Positions 8,687-17,356 of a stretch of DNA of 64,000 bases are shown here, piece by piece. Position 1 is the first letter of the stretch. Every line of letters starts with the position of its first letter. Origin of the DNA: Saccharospirillum alexandrii_A (GTDB lineage: Bacteria; Pseudomonadota; Gammaproteobacteria; Pseudomonadales; Natronospirillaceae); contig NZ_JBHZRJ010000001.1 of NCBI RefSeq assembly GCF_043641555.1, positions 186,001 to 250,000 on the forward strand. Direction: 5' to 3'. Position numbers and translations under genes: made by a program. A model generated the notes under the pieces. The model did no database searches. It saw nothing but the letters and a program-made list of their open reading frames with translations, and was not told the DNA's origin.

Positions 8687-9763
8687 TCACGATAGCAGTA
8701 GGCGCTGGCGCTCGGGTAACGAGCCGGTCAAATGATGATGGTTCAGGCCGCGCTCCGCCAGCTCCCTGTGGTATAGGGCTTGCTGTTGCTGACGAAAGGC
8801 TTCCGGGCTGCGGGTGCCGTCCTGCACCATCGGAAAATCGGCAGCGCAGAGCCATAACTGGTGGTAGGGGCGCTCGGCCAGCGCGACCAGTTCGGCTGGT
8901 GGGGGAGGGTCGAACATCAGTTGATGGTAAATCAACGTGGTCAACGGGGTCGTGTCGCAGATAATGCCTGCCTGGCCCTTGGCCAGGGCCTGTTGTACGG
9001 CCCGGTTCTCCCGGTCTACCTGGGTGCGGGCGATGGTCAGCAAGTCATCTGACGTCAGAACACCGCCACGCTCATGCCAGAACTCGCGCCCGAATTCAGC
9101 GACCCAGGGCAGGCCTCGCTGTTCAGCCAACCATTGGCTTAAGCGCGTTTTTCCGGTCGATTCAGCGCCGAGCAAAGCGATGCGCTGGCAGGTCTGGGCC
9201 GCATAGACGGCCGGCTCGACCCAGTCAGTATTGGGTTGACTGCGCAATGACGAGCCACTGACCGGAAACCGGACCCGGTGACGGTCAACCACCACAGACT
9301 CGACCGGCTGCTGCCAGTGGGTCGAGAGAAAATCAGCGAACCCCTGGCCGTAGTCTTCACTGCTGAACACCGCATCCACCGGTGCTTGCAGGCTGAGGTC
9401 GATCAGGTCAGCGCAGAATTGGCGTTGGTGCTCATCGCTCGCATCGTTACGGGGCATCGACAGACCAAGGCGAACCGCATCGGCGGCATCGAGCACCTGA
9501 TGCCCGGCCTCAGGCATTGCCTGTACCAACCAATGGCGTCGCAAGTCGGCGGTGCAGCCCGCGAACTCGGGCCGCGAATAGCTCAGCACGATCAGCCGGT
9601 CGCAAGCCGATTCAGCGCATTCGAGCAGGTAGCGATGTCCGGCGTGCAGGGGTGAGAACTTGCCGACGACTAAGCCGGTTCGGAAGCGTCCAGGGAGCCT
9701 CTGAATAACTCCCCCGGGGCTCTGGCTTATCCGAGGGGCGTTGTTCAGAGGCTCCCTATACAT
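8687..9763 (-). CDS. nadR: NadR-type NMN adenylyltransferase / ribosylnicotinamide kinase
   Basis: A 358-residue bifunctional enzyme. Residues about 30-180 are the nucleotidyltransferase domain (GLVVGKFSPLHAGHRYLLE, the family GxFxPxHxGH signature); residues about 190-350 are the kinase domain with Walker A GAESTGKT. It would phosphorylate nicotinamide riboside and adenylate NMN to NAD. There is no N-terminal repressor domain of the enterobacterial kind. Its first 19 bases overlap the end of pnuC, and codons 3 to about 24 are read out of an inverted-repeat element (9692-9757). No other start exists before the catalytic motif. Confidence 0.93.
   Translation of the reverse strand: MYREPLNNAPRISQSPGGVIQRLPGRFRTGLVVGKFSPLHAGHRYLLECAESACDRLIVLSYSRPEFAGCTADLRRHWLVQAMPEAGHQVLDAADAVRLGLSMPRNDASDEHQRQFCADLIDLSLQAPVDAVFSSEDYGQGFADFLSTHWQQPVESVVVDRHRVRFPVSGSSLRSQPNTDWVEPAVYAAQTCQRIALLGAESTGKTRLSQWLAEQRGLPWVAEFGREFWHERGGVLTSDDLLTIARTQVDRENRAVQQALAKGQAGIICDTTPLTTLIYHQLMFDPPPPAELVALAERPYHQLWLCAADFPMVQDGTRSPEAFRQQQQALYHRELAERGLNHHHLTGSLPERQRLLLS
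9692..9757. repeat. MITE-like 66-bp inverted repeat at the pnuC-nadR junction
   Basis: Arms of 23 bp (9692-9714 and 9735-9757) match at 21 positions; the outer 14 bp, AGGGAGCCTCTGAA, pair perfectly, with a 20-base loop. The element encodes the last residues of PnuC on one side and the first 22 or so of NadR on the other. It is unrelated to the 113-bp family. Small non-autonomous transposon remnants look like this, but no target duplication is visible. Confidence 0.8.
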
Positions 9764-10320
9764 TCAGCCCTCAGTTCCCGGTGCCAGCGCCAGAGGCCGT
9801 AGCAAGCGTTAAGCCAGAAGCCGACGTAAACAATCGCCGTCAAACTCAGGCCGCGCGATGCGTAGAGCGGAACGGCCACGGTGTTGACGATCAGCCAGAA
9901 CCACCAGGTTTCGAGGCGGCGTTTCATTAACAACAGCTGCGCCAGCACACTGAAAGTCAGCACAGCCGAGTCGGCGAAGGGCGCATAGGCATCGGTGTTC
10001 AGGTGCAGGATGTAGCCGTAGCCCAGTAAGGTTCCAATGGAAATCAGGCTGAATACCCCGAGCATTGGCCAGGGCGTGCGCTGAATCTCTGCAGCACCAC
10101 CGCCGCGTTGCCATTGCTGCCAGCCAATGACACTGGTGCCGATGTAGAACACCATCAGGGTGGCATCGGCGTAGAGTTGCACCCGATAGAACAACACGCC
10201 AAACAGCACACAACCGATGATGCCGAGTGTCCAGGTGTGGCGATGGTTGCGAGCGGCGAGAAACACACTGCTGAGAAAAAAGGCGTTGGCGCTGTATTCC
10301 AGCAAGGTCAGGCTGGTCAT
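9745..10320 (-). CDS. pnuC: Nicotinamide riboside transporter PnuC
   Basis: A 191-residue membrane protein with about seven hydrophobic segments. The family signature WWFWLIVNTVAVPLYASRG sits near residue 140, and IGWQQW and LYADATLMVFYIGTSVIGW are typical of PnuC. PnuC imports nicotinamide riboside by facilitated diffusion, trapped by NadR kinase, which is the next gene. Its ATG overlaps the stop of the PaaK-like gene (ATGA at 10317-10320). The last six residues come from the inverted repeat at 9692-9757. Confidence 0.94.
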   Translation of the reverse strand: MTSLTLLEYSANAFFLSSVFLAARNHRHTWTLGIIGCVLFGVLFYRVQLYADATLMVFYIGTSVIGWQQWQRGGGAAEIQRTPWPMLGVFSLISIGTLLGYGYILHLNTDAYAPFADSAVLTFSVLAQLLLMKRRLETWWFWLIVNTVAVPLYASRGLSLTAIVYVGFWLNACYGLWRWHRELRAECIGSL

Positions 10321-11675
10321 CCGTTGTGGGCTCCGGGGTAGTGGCTGGTGTATTGAATGAGTTTGTCGGTTTTGGTTTGGAGGTGATTTATGCGGACTGG
10401 GAAACCGGTACCAAAGGCGTTGGCCAGTGCGCGCTCCAGAGCCGTGTGATCGGTGTTTCCCCGCACGCCGAGTGTCAATCCGCCGTGCTGATCCTGATGC
10501 AACTGATACTGCGCCAGGCCGAAGGGCTGCAACAGATGGGTAATGTCGACGTTGTTGAGCCAGCCTTTAGCGGTTTTGTACCGGACCGGCGGGCGACCAT
10601 CCAGCTGCTGCAGGTAGCGTCGGCCCTGAGCATCTTCGATCAGGCAGGCGTAATCTCCGGTTCGGTAGCGTAACAGAGGCAGGCAGGGGTTAAAGCCGCC
10701 GGTTAGGGTGATTTCGCCGCGATCGGTGGGCGTTGTTACCGGCTTGCCCTGTCGATCCAGAATCTCTACCTGAAGCGTCGCCTGAACCAGGCGCAAGCCG
10801 TATTCGCTGCCGTCGTCGGCCGCGATGGGGCCGGCTTCGTTCATCGAATACAGGTTGATGACCGGGCACTGAAACCGTTGCACCAGCCGATCTTTCAGGC
10901 CCTGCAGCAGCGTCATGGAAGTCGATAATACCGCCGCCGGGCGATGGCTGAACTCCAGATTCAGTAACGTGCTCAGGCTGCGCGGGTCGCCAGTCATCAG
11001 CAGGGGTTTGCAGGCATCGATGTAGCGGCCCCGGGCGCTCGGCTCGGGCCAGTCGGCCGGGTTCAGGTTCGTTTTCAGCAGGACTTTATCGTCCCAGTAG
11101 GGCAACACCGAGGCATAGGTAAAGCAGCGTTGCTGGTCGCCGACCAGCATCACCCCGGTGTCGCCCGAAAGCGATTGCAGATCAATGCCGTGCCAGCTGA
11201 GGATGCGTTCGTGAAAGCAGTGATAGCGCGCTGCAACCAGGGGCAATGACGGTACCGTAAGCGGGTGCCCGGTAGTGCCACTGGTTTCATAGGCAATCAA
11301 CTGCGCCGGGTCAATGTCATCCGGAACGAAGTCGGTGAGGTTGTGGCTCAGGTCATGGCGGCTGGTGGTTGGCAGGGCCGATACGTCATTGTGCCAGGGG
11401 TAGTGCCGGTAGTGCGGCACCTGCTGCCGGCAACGTGCCAGAAAAGCCGCCATCCAGCGCGGATCAGGCTGCTGCATGGCGGCTTTGTCGGCGTGTAATT
11501 GCCTCACCGCCTGGGCCGTGAGCCGATGACCGCTGCGCCCGGTATACCGCGGCGCATCGGGGTGCTCCAGGCACTGACGCAAGCGAGCTGCCGCCCGAGG
11601 CGTTAGCCCGGGCAGGCGCTCGGTGTCGACCCAGGGAGCGGCTTCTGTGTGGCGCTGATCCGGGTTCATCGTCAT
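10317..11675 (-). CDS. PaaK/CapK-like adenylate-forming enzyme
   Basis: A 452-residue protein. The AMP-binding P-loop is ETSGTTGHPLTVPS (about residues 139-152); MNEAGPIA and GEITLTGGFNPCLPLLRYRTGDYACL carry the remaining adenylation motifs of the phenylacetate-CoA ligase / coenzyme F390 synthetase group. It should activate a carboxylate with ATP; the acyl substrate and acceptor are unknown. The first ATG (11675) overlaps the preceding stop as ATGA, and its own stop overlaps pnuC as ATGA, so it is translationally coupled on both sides. No phenylacetate genes are nearby. Confidence 0.85.
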   Translation of the reverse strand: MTMNPDQRHTEAAPWVDTERLPGLTPRAAARLRQCLEHPDAPRYTGRSGHRLTAQAVRQLHADKAAMQQPDPRWMAAFLARCRQQVPHYRHYPWHNDVSALPTTSRHDLSHNLTDFVPDDIDPAQLIAYETSGTTGHPLTVPSLPLVAARYHCFHERILSWHGIDLQSLSGDTGVMLVGDQQRCFTYASVLPYWDDKVLLKTNLNPADWPEPSARGRYIDACKPLLMTGDPRSLSTLLNLEFSHRPAAVLSTSMTLLQGLKDRLVQRFQCPVINLYSMNEAGPIAADDGSEYGLRLVQATLQVEILDRQGKPVTTPTDRGEITLTGGFNPCLPLLRYRTGDYACLIEDAQGRRYLQQLDGRPPVRYKTAKGWLNNVDITHLLQPFGLAQYQLHQDQHGGLTLGVRGNTDHTALERALANAFGTGFPVRINHLQTKTDKLIQYTSHYPGAHNG

Positions 11676-12409
11676 TCGCGGGTGTACTTGTCGGCGGCTT
11701 CACGCGCACGCTGTTCTGCCAGTGCCTGGCGGATGGCTTCGGCGCGTTCCTCGGCGGCGCGCGAGGCAGCCACCACGCGCGCGCGTTCGGTTGAGCTGAC
11801 CATCAACAGCCGGTCCCGGGCTTCGCGATCGGTTTCACCCTGAGGTTTTAACCGGAGGCCATTGAGTGCCAGTCGAATCAGTTCCTCGCGCTGGTCTTCA
11901 TCCTGCCGGTTGGGGTGGGCTTGCGCCATCAGGGTGTCGGCCGAGTGCAGTAAACTGACCAGATCTGACGCGAACAGGGTGACCCCGGTAAAGGCGTCAT
12001 CGGTCAGTAGCCAGACCATTTGCAACAGCGCGCTGGGAGGCTCGGCTGTTTCTGCTTTGGGCTGGTGCGGTGTATTTGTGTTTGCCAGGCCGTTCTGCTT
12101 CAGAGCTGCCTGGGTTTCCCGTTCAATGGCGTCGAGTGTAACGTCATCGAGGTTCTCGAATTGCTGATAGAGCCGGGCGAACTCGGCTTCATCCAATTCG
12201 ACGACAGTGCTTTCAACGGTGCCGGACTCACACAGCGGCAGGCCTGCCAGCGCGGCCAGAGCATCCGGGGTGGCCTCAGAATCAAGCCGCCGCACCAAAT
12301 CGTGCAACAAGGCGAGCAGGTCCAGTCCTCGTGGGCTGGGGGATTCGGGGTAGGCCAGCAGACGCTGGTGCAGGCGATGCATCGATGGGCCACATTGCAG
12401 TTCAGACAT
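11672..12409 (-). CDS. Unknown protein with C-terminal coiled coil, AAA+/VWA operon
   Basis: A 245-residue soluble protein. The N-terminal half is helical and acidic (ALLHDLVRRLDSEATPDALAALAGL), a proline/threonine linker follows near residue 115, and the last 45 residues (ERARVVAASRAAEERAEAIRQ and on) look like a charged coiled coil. I recognise no family. It begins three bases after the VWA gene ends and its stop overlaps the PaaK-like gene, so it is an integral member of the operon, perhaps an adaptor for the ATPase complex (inference). Confidence 0.72.
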   Translation of the reverse strand: MSELQCGPSMHRLHQRLLAYPESPSPRGLDLLALLHDLVRRLDSEATPDALAALAGLPLCESGTVESTVVELDEAEFARLYQQFENLDDVTLDAIERETQAALKQNGLANTNTPHQPKAETAEPPSALLQMVWLLTDDAFTGVTLFASDLVSLLHSADTLMAQAHPNRQDEDQREELIRLALNGLRLKPQGETDREARDRLLMVSSTERARVVAASRAAEERAEAIRQALAEQRAREAADKYTRE

Positions 12410-12412
12410 GCC

Positions 12413-14173
12413 TCAGCGCTCTCCCTGTGATGTGGCGTCGGCGCCATAGTATTGTCTGGAAAACTCTCGGGCGAACTGGAGCATGGGTTCCAGCCCGTTA
12501 ACCCGGTAAACCTGCCAGCCCTGTTGCTGGCCCAGTTGAATGCGTTCCATGGCCGATTTCAGCCAGGATGATTGCTGCAACCGGGGGTCATCCAGGTCGT
12601 ATGGCAAGTCCAGCACCCAGTGTCCGGCACCCTGGCAGTGTTGCAATGTCCGGGCGCTGATCTGCTCGCCGGGAGTGCCGGCTTCGTCGTCCTGGAACAT
12701 AGAACTGATGCCGTCGTCGGATAGCATCACCACCTGGGTCGGAGTTTGCCGGGGCTGGGCGTAGGTGGTGCGCAGCTGTTTCAGCGGAAAGCTGGTGCCA
12801 CCGCCGAAGAAACCCGTCAGCACCTGCAAGGCAGCGGTTTCGTTGCGAATAAACCCCTCGGTGGCCAGGCACTGATGCGCGCCGCTCCACAGGGTTACCT
12901 GCACCGCTGCTCCGGCTCTCAGGGCGGATACACAGAGTAGGGCACCGGCCAGCGCCGGATAGGAAATGCGCTGCTGGGGGTTGGGCATGGAGCCCGAGCT
13001 GTCGACGTAGAGGTCGAGATCACAGGGTTGATGTTGCTGCGCATCCGGGCTGTCTTGTCCGTACACGGCTTTCTGGGTGGTAAACCCCGGAATGGGCGGG
13101 TTACCTGCCAGCAAGGTGGCGAACCAGTCGATATCGGCGGGGTCGTCACCGGCCTGCCAGACCTCGACGCCTTCGCGCAGAAACTCCCCCGGGCTGGGAG
13201 TGACCCGTGAGGGAAACGGCAATAAATAAGGGCGAACCGCATCGCGATAGTAACGCACGGCCGCATCATGCCGGGTTATGTCGACACCGGCGGCTTTGAG
13301 GATCTCGAACGCATCCTGGGGTTCCAGTGCCTGGCCCCTGGAGCTTACGCCTTGTTCGCCATCGTGCGTCGGGTCTTCCCCGTCTGTTGTCGCTGGCAGG
13401 TCGGTCAGTTCGGTGTCACGGCTCGGGTGCAGGGTATCGATGCGCGGCACTTGAAGCACGCCGGTACCCTGATACCCCTGACCCGCCTCGGCGGTATCCT
13501 GCAGGGTAGCGAAGGTGGCGGCGGCCGATTCGGCTTCGTCGATCAGATAACTGAGCAGCAGGCTGGCGAAGCGGCTGGCGCCAGTCAGCCAATCCTTGCT
13601 GTAGACCTTGATGATTCTGCTGCCGAGCCAGGCGTCCCCTTCCATTTCGGGGCTGATGTCGGCTGGTGTCAGCGTGCCGGGGGCCAGTTGCCAGAGACGC
13701 TCATAAATACGCATATACAGCGTCCAGAGCGGGCTGCCCTGGCCGGTGTTCAGCCGCTGGTACAGTTGGTCCATCCGGCAGTGGGTGTGGCGCTGCAGGC
13801 GATGATTGATCAGCAAGTCGGTGTACAAATTGGCCACCAGTGGCGCCTGTTGCTCGACACTGGGCAACGCCTGGCGAATGACAGCGAGCAACTGCAAATG
13901 TCGGGTCATGTTGGCCGGGGCATACACATGGTGCCCGATTTCATGTGCCAAAATTTCCAGAGCGAAGTCAGTCAGGTCACGTTCGATCACCATGGGCAAG
14001 TTGACCATAACGCGTTGCGAGGCCAGGCGAATGGCGGCAATGTTATCGGTCAGCCCGGCTGACTGTGTTGCTTTAACATCGAACAGCCAGAGCGGCTCCT
14101 GCAATTGCAGATGCTCGCTCCACAACTGCAACGCCGGGTGCCAGTGGTGTTGCCAGGTGTCCAGTTCGCTCAT
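12413..14173 (-). CDS. VWA-domain protein with N-terminal HEIGHH zinc-peptidase-like motif
   Basis: A 586-residue protein. H77-E78-I79-G80-H81 fits the HExxH zinc motif of metallopeptidases. The C-terminal third is a von Willebrand A domain with an intact metal site: D391-S-S-G-S395, T460 in GGGTSF and D486-D487 in MLSDDG. VWA proteins paired with MoxR ATPases act with them as chaperone or metal-insertion partners in known systems. The pairing of a peptidase-like N-terminus with a VWA C-terminus recalls DUF2201-type proteins, but I cannot confirm that family. Its ATG overlaps the upstream stop (ATGA, 14170-14173). Confidence 0.85.
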   Translation of the reverse strand: MSELDTWQHHWHPALQLWSEHLQLQEPLWLFDVKATQSAGLTDNIAAIRLASQRVMVNLPMVIERDLTDFALEILAHEIGHHVYAPANMTRHLQLLAVIRQALPSVEQQAPLVANLYTDLLINHRLQRHTHCRMDQLYQRLNTGQGSPLWTLYMRIYERLWQLAPGTLTPADISPEMEGDAWLGSRIIKVYSKDWLTGASRFASLLLSYLIDEAESAAATFATLQDTAEAGQGYQGTGVLQVPRIDTLHPSRDTELTDLPATTDGEDPTHDGEQGVSSRGQALEPQDAFEILKAAGVDITRHDAAVRYYRDAVRPYLLPFPSRVTPSPGEFLREGVEVWQAGDDPADIDWFATLLAGNPPIPGFTTQKAVYGQDSPDAQQHQPCDLDLYVDSSGSMPNPQQRISYPALAGALLCVSALRAGAAVQVTLWSGAHQCLATEGFIRNETAALQVLTGFFGGGTSFPLKQLRTTYAQPRQTPTQVVMLSDDGISSMFQDDEAGTPGEQISARTLQHCQGAGHWVLDLPYDLDDPRLQQSSWLKSAMERIQLGQQQGWQVYRVNGLEPMLQFAREFSRQYYGADATSQGER

Positions 14174-15102
14174 GGCTGCTCCCCGGTTTTCGGGATCACC
14201 CGCAGGGCGTAGCTGTCGTGAAAACTGACGACCCAGTCATGGCGGCGCTCCAGGCATTGGCGTGGTGTGTCAGTGCTCTGGGATACGTGGGCAAGACCGG
14301 TTGGAAGACCCGTGCACTCAGGGACGGGAAGCTGCATCGGGTGGTGGCTCGTGGAAGGCAGTAACACCTGGCCGAAGGCGTCTATGTACAGATGCCAGAA
14401 CTCACGTCCTGCCTGAACCAGCGTCTGCCCAGGGGCGATCAGCAACCGGGGCCTGGCGGTAAAGTCACCGCCCAGCCAATGGGAAGCACCGAATTGCACC
14501 GGGGCGCTGTGCCAACCCAGTGTCGACCCTTGCCACCAGGGGTGTTCGAACGCCTCTGGGTCGCCCAGTGCCAAGTTTTCCAGCCAGTCGGGATGCCGGT
14601 GTAAAGCTTGCAGGGCGGCTTCACGATACTGCGGCAACCCGGCCATCCAGCTGAACACCAACAGGGCATCGGGGGTGGCGTCGGGCGCAGGCAAACAGCG
14701 TTGCCATTGGTCGAGCAGCCCGGTTCGCTGACCGGCCCCGGGCAGATGGGACAGTGCATTTAGCAGTTGGGTCAGCAGCCGGGGTGCTGCATCCGGGTAG
14801 GGCGCCAGCCAGGTTGGTAACAGCTGTTGAAACAGCCGGTCGGTGACCGGTTGTTGCTCGGCTCTTAGCCAGCCGTGGCGAGTCAGGGTCAGGCCGCACT
14901 GGTAGGCGGTTTCGCACAACGCGGCTTTGTTTGAAGGCGACCAGTGATCCAGGCTTGTTAGCAACGAATCGAGATCTTGCTGAACAAAGCGGCCAAAGGC
15001 GCTGGCAAACTGCACCGGATCACCCTGGCGCGCGAGCCGGTAAGCCTGATTAAGCGGGTCGGCTTGCCGCGTCAGGTAGTGTGCCAGCCACTCAGATTGC
15101 AT
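14170..15102 (-). CDS. Unknown protein of the AAA+/VWA operon
   Basis: A 310-residue protein without signal peptide or membrane segment. The first two thirds look like an alpha-helical array (repeated LLxxLL-type pairs between residues 40 and 180), and the C-terminus has a beta-rich, tryptophan-containing part (EFWHLYIDAFGQVLLPSTSHHP). I recognise no family. It sits between the ATPase and the VWA gene, 70 bp after the former and overlapping the latter by four bases, which suggests a structural or substrate-recruiting part of the same complex. Confidence 0.72.
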   Translation of the reverse strand: MQSEWLAHYLTRQADPLNQAYRLARQGDPVQFASAFGRFVQQDLDSLLTSLDHWSPSNKAALCETAYQCGLTLTRHGWLRAEQQPVTDRLFQQLLPTWLAPYPDAAPRLLTQLLNALSHLPGAGQRTGLLDQWQRCLPAPDATPDALLVFSWMAGLPQYREAALQALHRHPDWLENLALGDPEAFEHPWWQGSTLGWHSAPVQFGASHWLGGDFTARPRLLIAPGQTLVQAGREFWHLYIDAFGQVLLPSTSHHPMQLPVPECTGLPTGLAHVSQSTDTPRQCLERRHDWVVSFHDSYALRVIPKTGEQP

Positions 15103-15172
15103 GGCATCTATCCAGAACCGGTGTCGCCGTGGAGCGAAGTTTCCAATTTATATCTGGGTTATGCATTGAGAG

Positions 15173-16762
15173 CTAACCCTGACTGCTCAGCCAGCGCTGA
15201 TAATTGCTGTAGCGCTGGTGCAGGTATTTAAGCGTCATCGCATCATCGTGCACCGCCCCCGAAAGTTTGTTGCCAGCCGCCATCTGATGCAGGGCGCGTT
15301 CAATCTGTTCCAGCCGTTTGCGGCATTGCTTGTCGGAAACGCCTTCCAGCCCTTCGTCGAGTTCGGCTTTCAGCTCGGCCACTTCATCTTTCCGGTGCCG
15401 GCCCTGGCGCTCAAACTCGGCACAGCTGAGCTGGAACAAGTGGCGCAACCAGCCTATTTTGTCGCTGAGCAGTGCGGCATTTTCGGGCTGTTGAAAGAAG
15501 GGTGCATCGGCATCGGCGAACAGGCGCGAGTGCAACACAAAAGGCAGCATCTGGGTCAGGTCGTTGAGTTCAACTTCGGTGTTGCCCCGGAAAAAAGCCA
15601 TGGCTTTGGCATAGACAATCAGCGACATCAGACTGCGCACCGACAGGCCATTACGCGTCTGGCAGCCCAGATCGGCGAGTCGGTCACGGCCGTCTTCGAG
15701 CATGGCCAGCTGGTGTCTCGGCACGCCGGCCAGCCGGGAGGTATCTTTGCTTTTGTATTCGAACTGCTGCCCGGAGTACTCACTGAACTCGAACTGGCTG
15801 GCGAAGAATTCCAGCCGTTGGCGCAACTCTGCGGGCAGGGTAACAGCGCGGATGGATCGCTCCATCTGGTCCATTTCCGCCTCGGAAAACTGCAGGGCAT
15901 CGGGCAGGCAATCTGCCGGGTCGACGCCTTCTTCAATGCGCAACAGCAATTCATCCAGAAACCTCGGGTTGAATGGCAGTGCCTGCACAACGACGTCAAT
16001 GCGATCTTTCAGCGCTTCAATTACCGGGTAAGTGCCACCGCCCTGATCGTCGTTGGCGGTCAGGTACCAGGCCGCGGGCGGGCACTCGTGAATCTGATTG
16101 AACATCTCGGCGTAGTTATCGCCCATCACGGTCAGCAAGGCACTTTGGGTGCGAGTCGGAATGCGGTTGTATTCATCGACGATCTTGACGCGCATGTTCA
16201 GCCAGCGGCGCCAGCTGATGCGGATGTCGGATTCCTGCTCGGCCTGCATCAGATCCATTGGCATGGGGTTGCCCAGCAAGTCAGCGACGGTCATTTGCGG
16301 GTGCCCGTGCTGCATGGCGCGGCGGACTTCCTTGGGGCTGTAGCCGCCAAGCAACCCCATCAACAAGGCCGAGGCCGTCTTGCCGCGACCGGGTCCACCA
16401 ATGAACAGACACTTTCTGCGCGCGGCGAAGGTCAGCAGCGGGAGCAGGATAAAGCTGGAATAGCTCTGGTCCGTCGGCAGGAAAAGCGGCGTCTGGCTGT
16501 CACCGAATTGAATGGGCTGGGGCGCAGACACATTGTATTCAACGTCGTAATGCGGGCTGATGACAGCGTGATTGACGATCCAGAAGTACGCCTGGCGCAG
16601 TTTTTCATCAAGCGGGGCAGTAATGCCTTCTTCCGCATCGTCAGCCTGGCCGAAGGGGCCACTGACCAGAGAGGTCACATCAAAGGCTGCCTCCTTTGGC
16701 TTGCCTGCAGCAGGGCGCGTTGGAGAGGCTGAAATACGGGAAAACGGATTGAGTCCTTTCAT
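15173..16762 (-). CDS. MoxR-type AAA+ ATPase
   Basis: A 529-residue protein. Walker A is GGPGRGKT (residues 122-129), Walker B is VKIVDE (192-197) followed by YNRIPTRTQSALL, and sensor 1 falls in WYLTANDDQGGGT; this arrangement is the MoxR branch of AAA+. A long C-terminal extension (about residues 420-529) is charged and helical. MoxR ATPases work with VWA partners as protein-remodelling chaperones; the partner here is encoded two genes downstream. It heads the coupled minus-strand operon, 64 bp after a small membrane-protein gene. Confidence 0.88.
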   Translation of the reverse strand: MKGLNPFSRISASPTRPAAGKPKEAAFDVTSLVSGPFGQADDAEEGITAPLDEKLRQAYFWIVNHAVISPHYDVEYNVSAPQPIQFGDSQTPLFLPTDQSYSSFILLPLLTFAARRKCLFIGGPGRGKTASALLMGLLGGYSPKEVRRAMQHGHPQMTVADLLGNPMPMDLMQAEQESDIRISWRRWLNMRVKIVDEYNRIPTRTQSALLTVMGDNYAEMFNQIHECPPAAWYLTANDDQGGGTYPVIEALKDRIDVVVQALPFNPRFLDELLLRIEEGVDPADCLPDALQFSEAEMDQMERSIRAVTLPAELRQRLEFFASQFEFSEYSGQQFEYKSKDTSRLAGVPRHQLAMLEDGRDRLADLGCQTRNGLSVRSLMSLIVYAKAMAFFRGNTEVELNDLTQMLPFVLHSRLFADADAPFFQQPENAALLSDKIGWLRHLFQLSCAEFERQGRHRKDEVAELKAELDEGLEGVSDKQCRKRLEQIERALHQMAAGNKLSGAVHDDAMTLKYLHQRYSNYQRWLSSQG

Positions 16763-16826
16763 GGCTACCCACGAGGTGATGGCTTTGAAAGGCCGCAGTA
16801 TGCCAGAAATGGGTCATTTGGCGAAT

Positions 16827-17090
16827 TCAGGAATGGGTGGGTGAGTCATTCTCGAGAAGTTCTAGCCTGGCTTTGAGGACCGTATTCTCTGGATCAGACA
16901 CCAGGGCTCTTTGCAGCAGTTTGATCGCATCCTGACGACGGCCAAACCCCTCGAGCGCGTCGACCTGCTCCAGTAACCAGCGATCGTTTTTTCGAGCCCG
17001 ATCCTTCCGGCTCGGCCCGGTGCCGATCGATCGAAGATACACGATCAGCACCAGGACCAACATGATGGCGCCTACGCCTGCGATGCCCAT
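16827..17090 (-). CDS. Small membrane protein with a TPR-like helical tail
   Basis: An 87-residue protein: an N-terminal membrane segment (IAGVGAIMLVLVLIVYL), a basic stop-transfer region (RKDRARKND) and a helical hairpin like a TPR unit (GRRQDAIKLLQRALVSDPENTVLKARLELL). The frame remains open upstream into repeat element C, but ATG 17090 gives the natural membrane-protein start. It is co-directional with the AAA+ ATPase, 64 bp upstream, so it may be the first gene of that operon and anchor the complex at the membrane (inference). Confidence 0.75.
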   Translation of the reverse strand: MGIAGVGAIMLVLVLIVYLRSIGTGPSRKDRARKNDRWLLEQVDALEGFGRRQDAIKLLQRALVSDPENTVLKARLELLENDSPTHS

Positions 17091-17129
17091 GGTATGACCC
17101 TTCTCGTCTGTGTTCGGTGGCTGTGGTCC

Positions 17130-17242
17130 GCGTCGGTTACCGGTGGTGCCTCTGCAGGGTCGGCGTGAATCCATCCATGGAGCCTAGGCCGCAGCATCCT
17201 TGCTGCGGACTACCCCGCAGAGGCACCACCGGCACCCGATGC
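17130..17242 (+). repeat. 113-bp palindromic intergenic element, copy C
   Basis: Arms 17130-17160 and 17212-17242 (inner GTGGTGCCTCTGC). The loop contains TCCATGGA and the hairpin CCGCAGCA/TGCTGCGG. It sits in a divergent gap before recQ. The flank at 17113-17129 (complement reads CGGACCACAGCCACC) is shared with the outside of copy G, so conservation runs beyond the arms. Confidence 0.93.
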
Positions 17243-17356
17243 TCGCAATGTGCGACCTCTGCAAATCTAATTTTAAGTATAGTCCTGTGATCGAATTGAC
17301 ACGAATACCCGGGTTGCGGCCCTGTTGGCGACTCCGGCTTTCGGTATACTGCCCTT

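Noticed and set aside
15218..16732. 504-codon open frame antisense to the AAA+ ATPase
   Set aside because: The minus strand encodes Walker A and B motifs; the plus-strand frame is a shadow typical of high-GC DNA.
17091..17174. N-terminal extension of the small membrane protein into copy C
   Set aside because: The added residues come from repeat sequence; ATG 17090 directly precedes the membrane helix.
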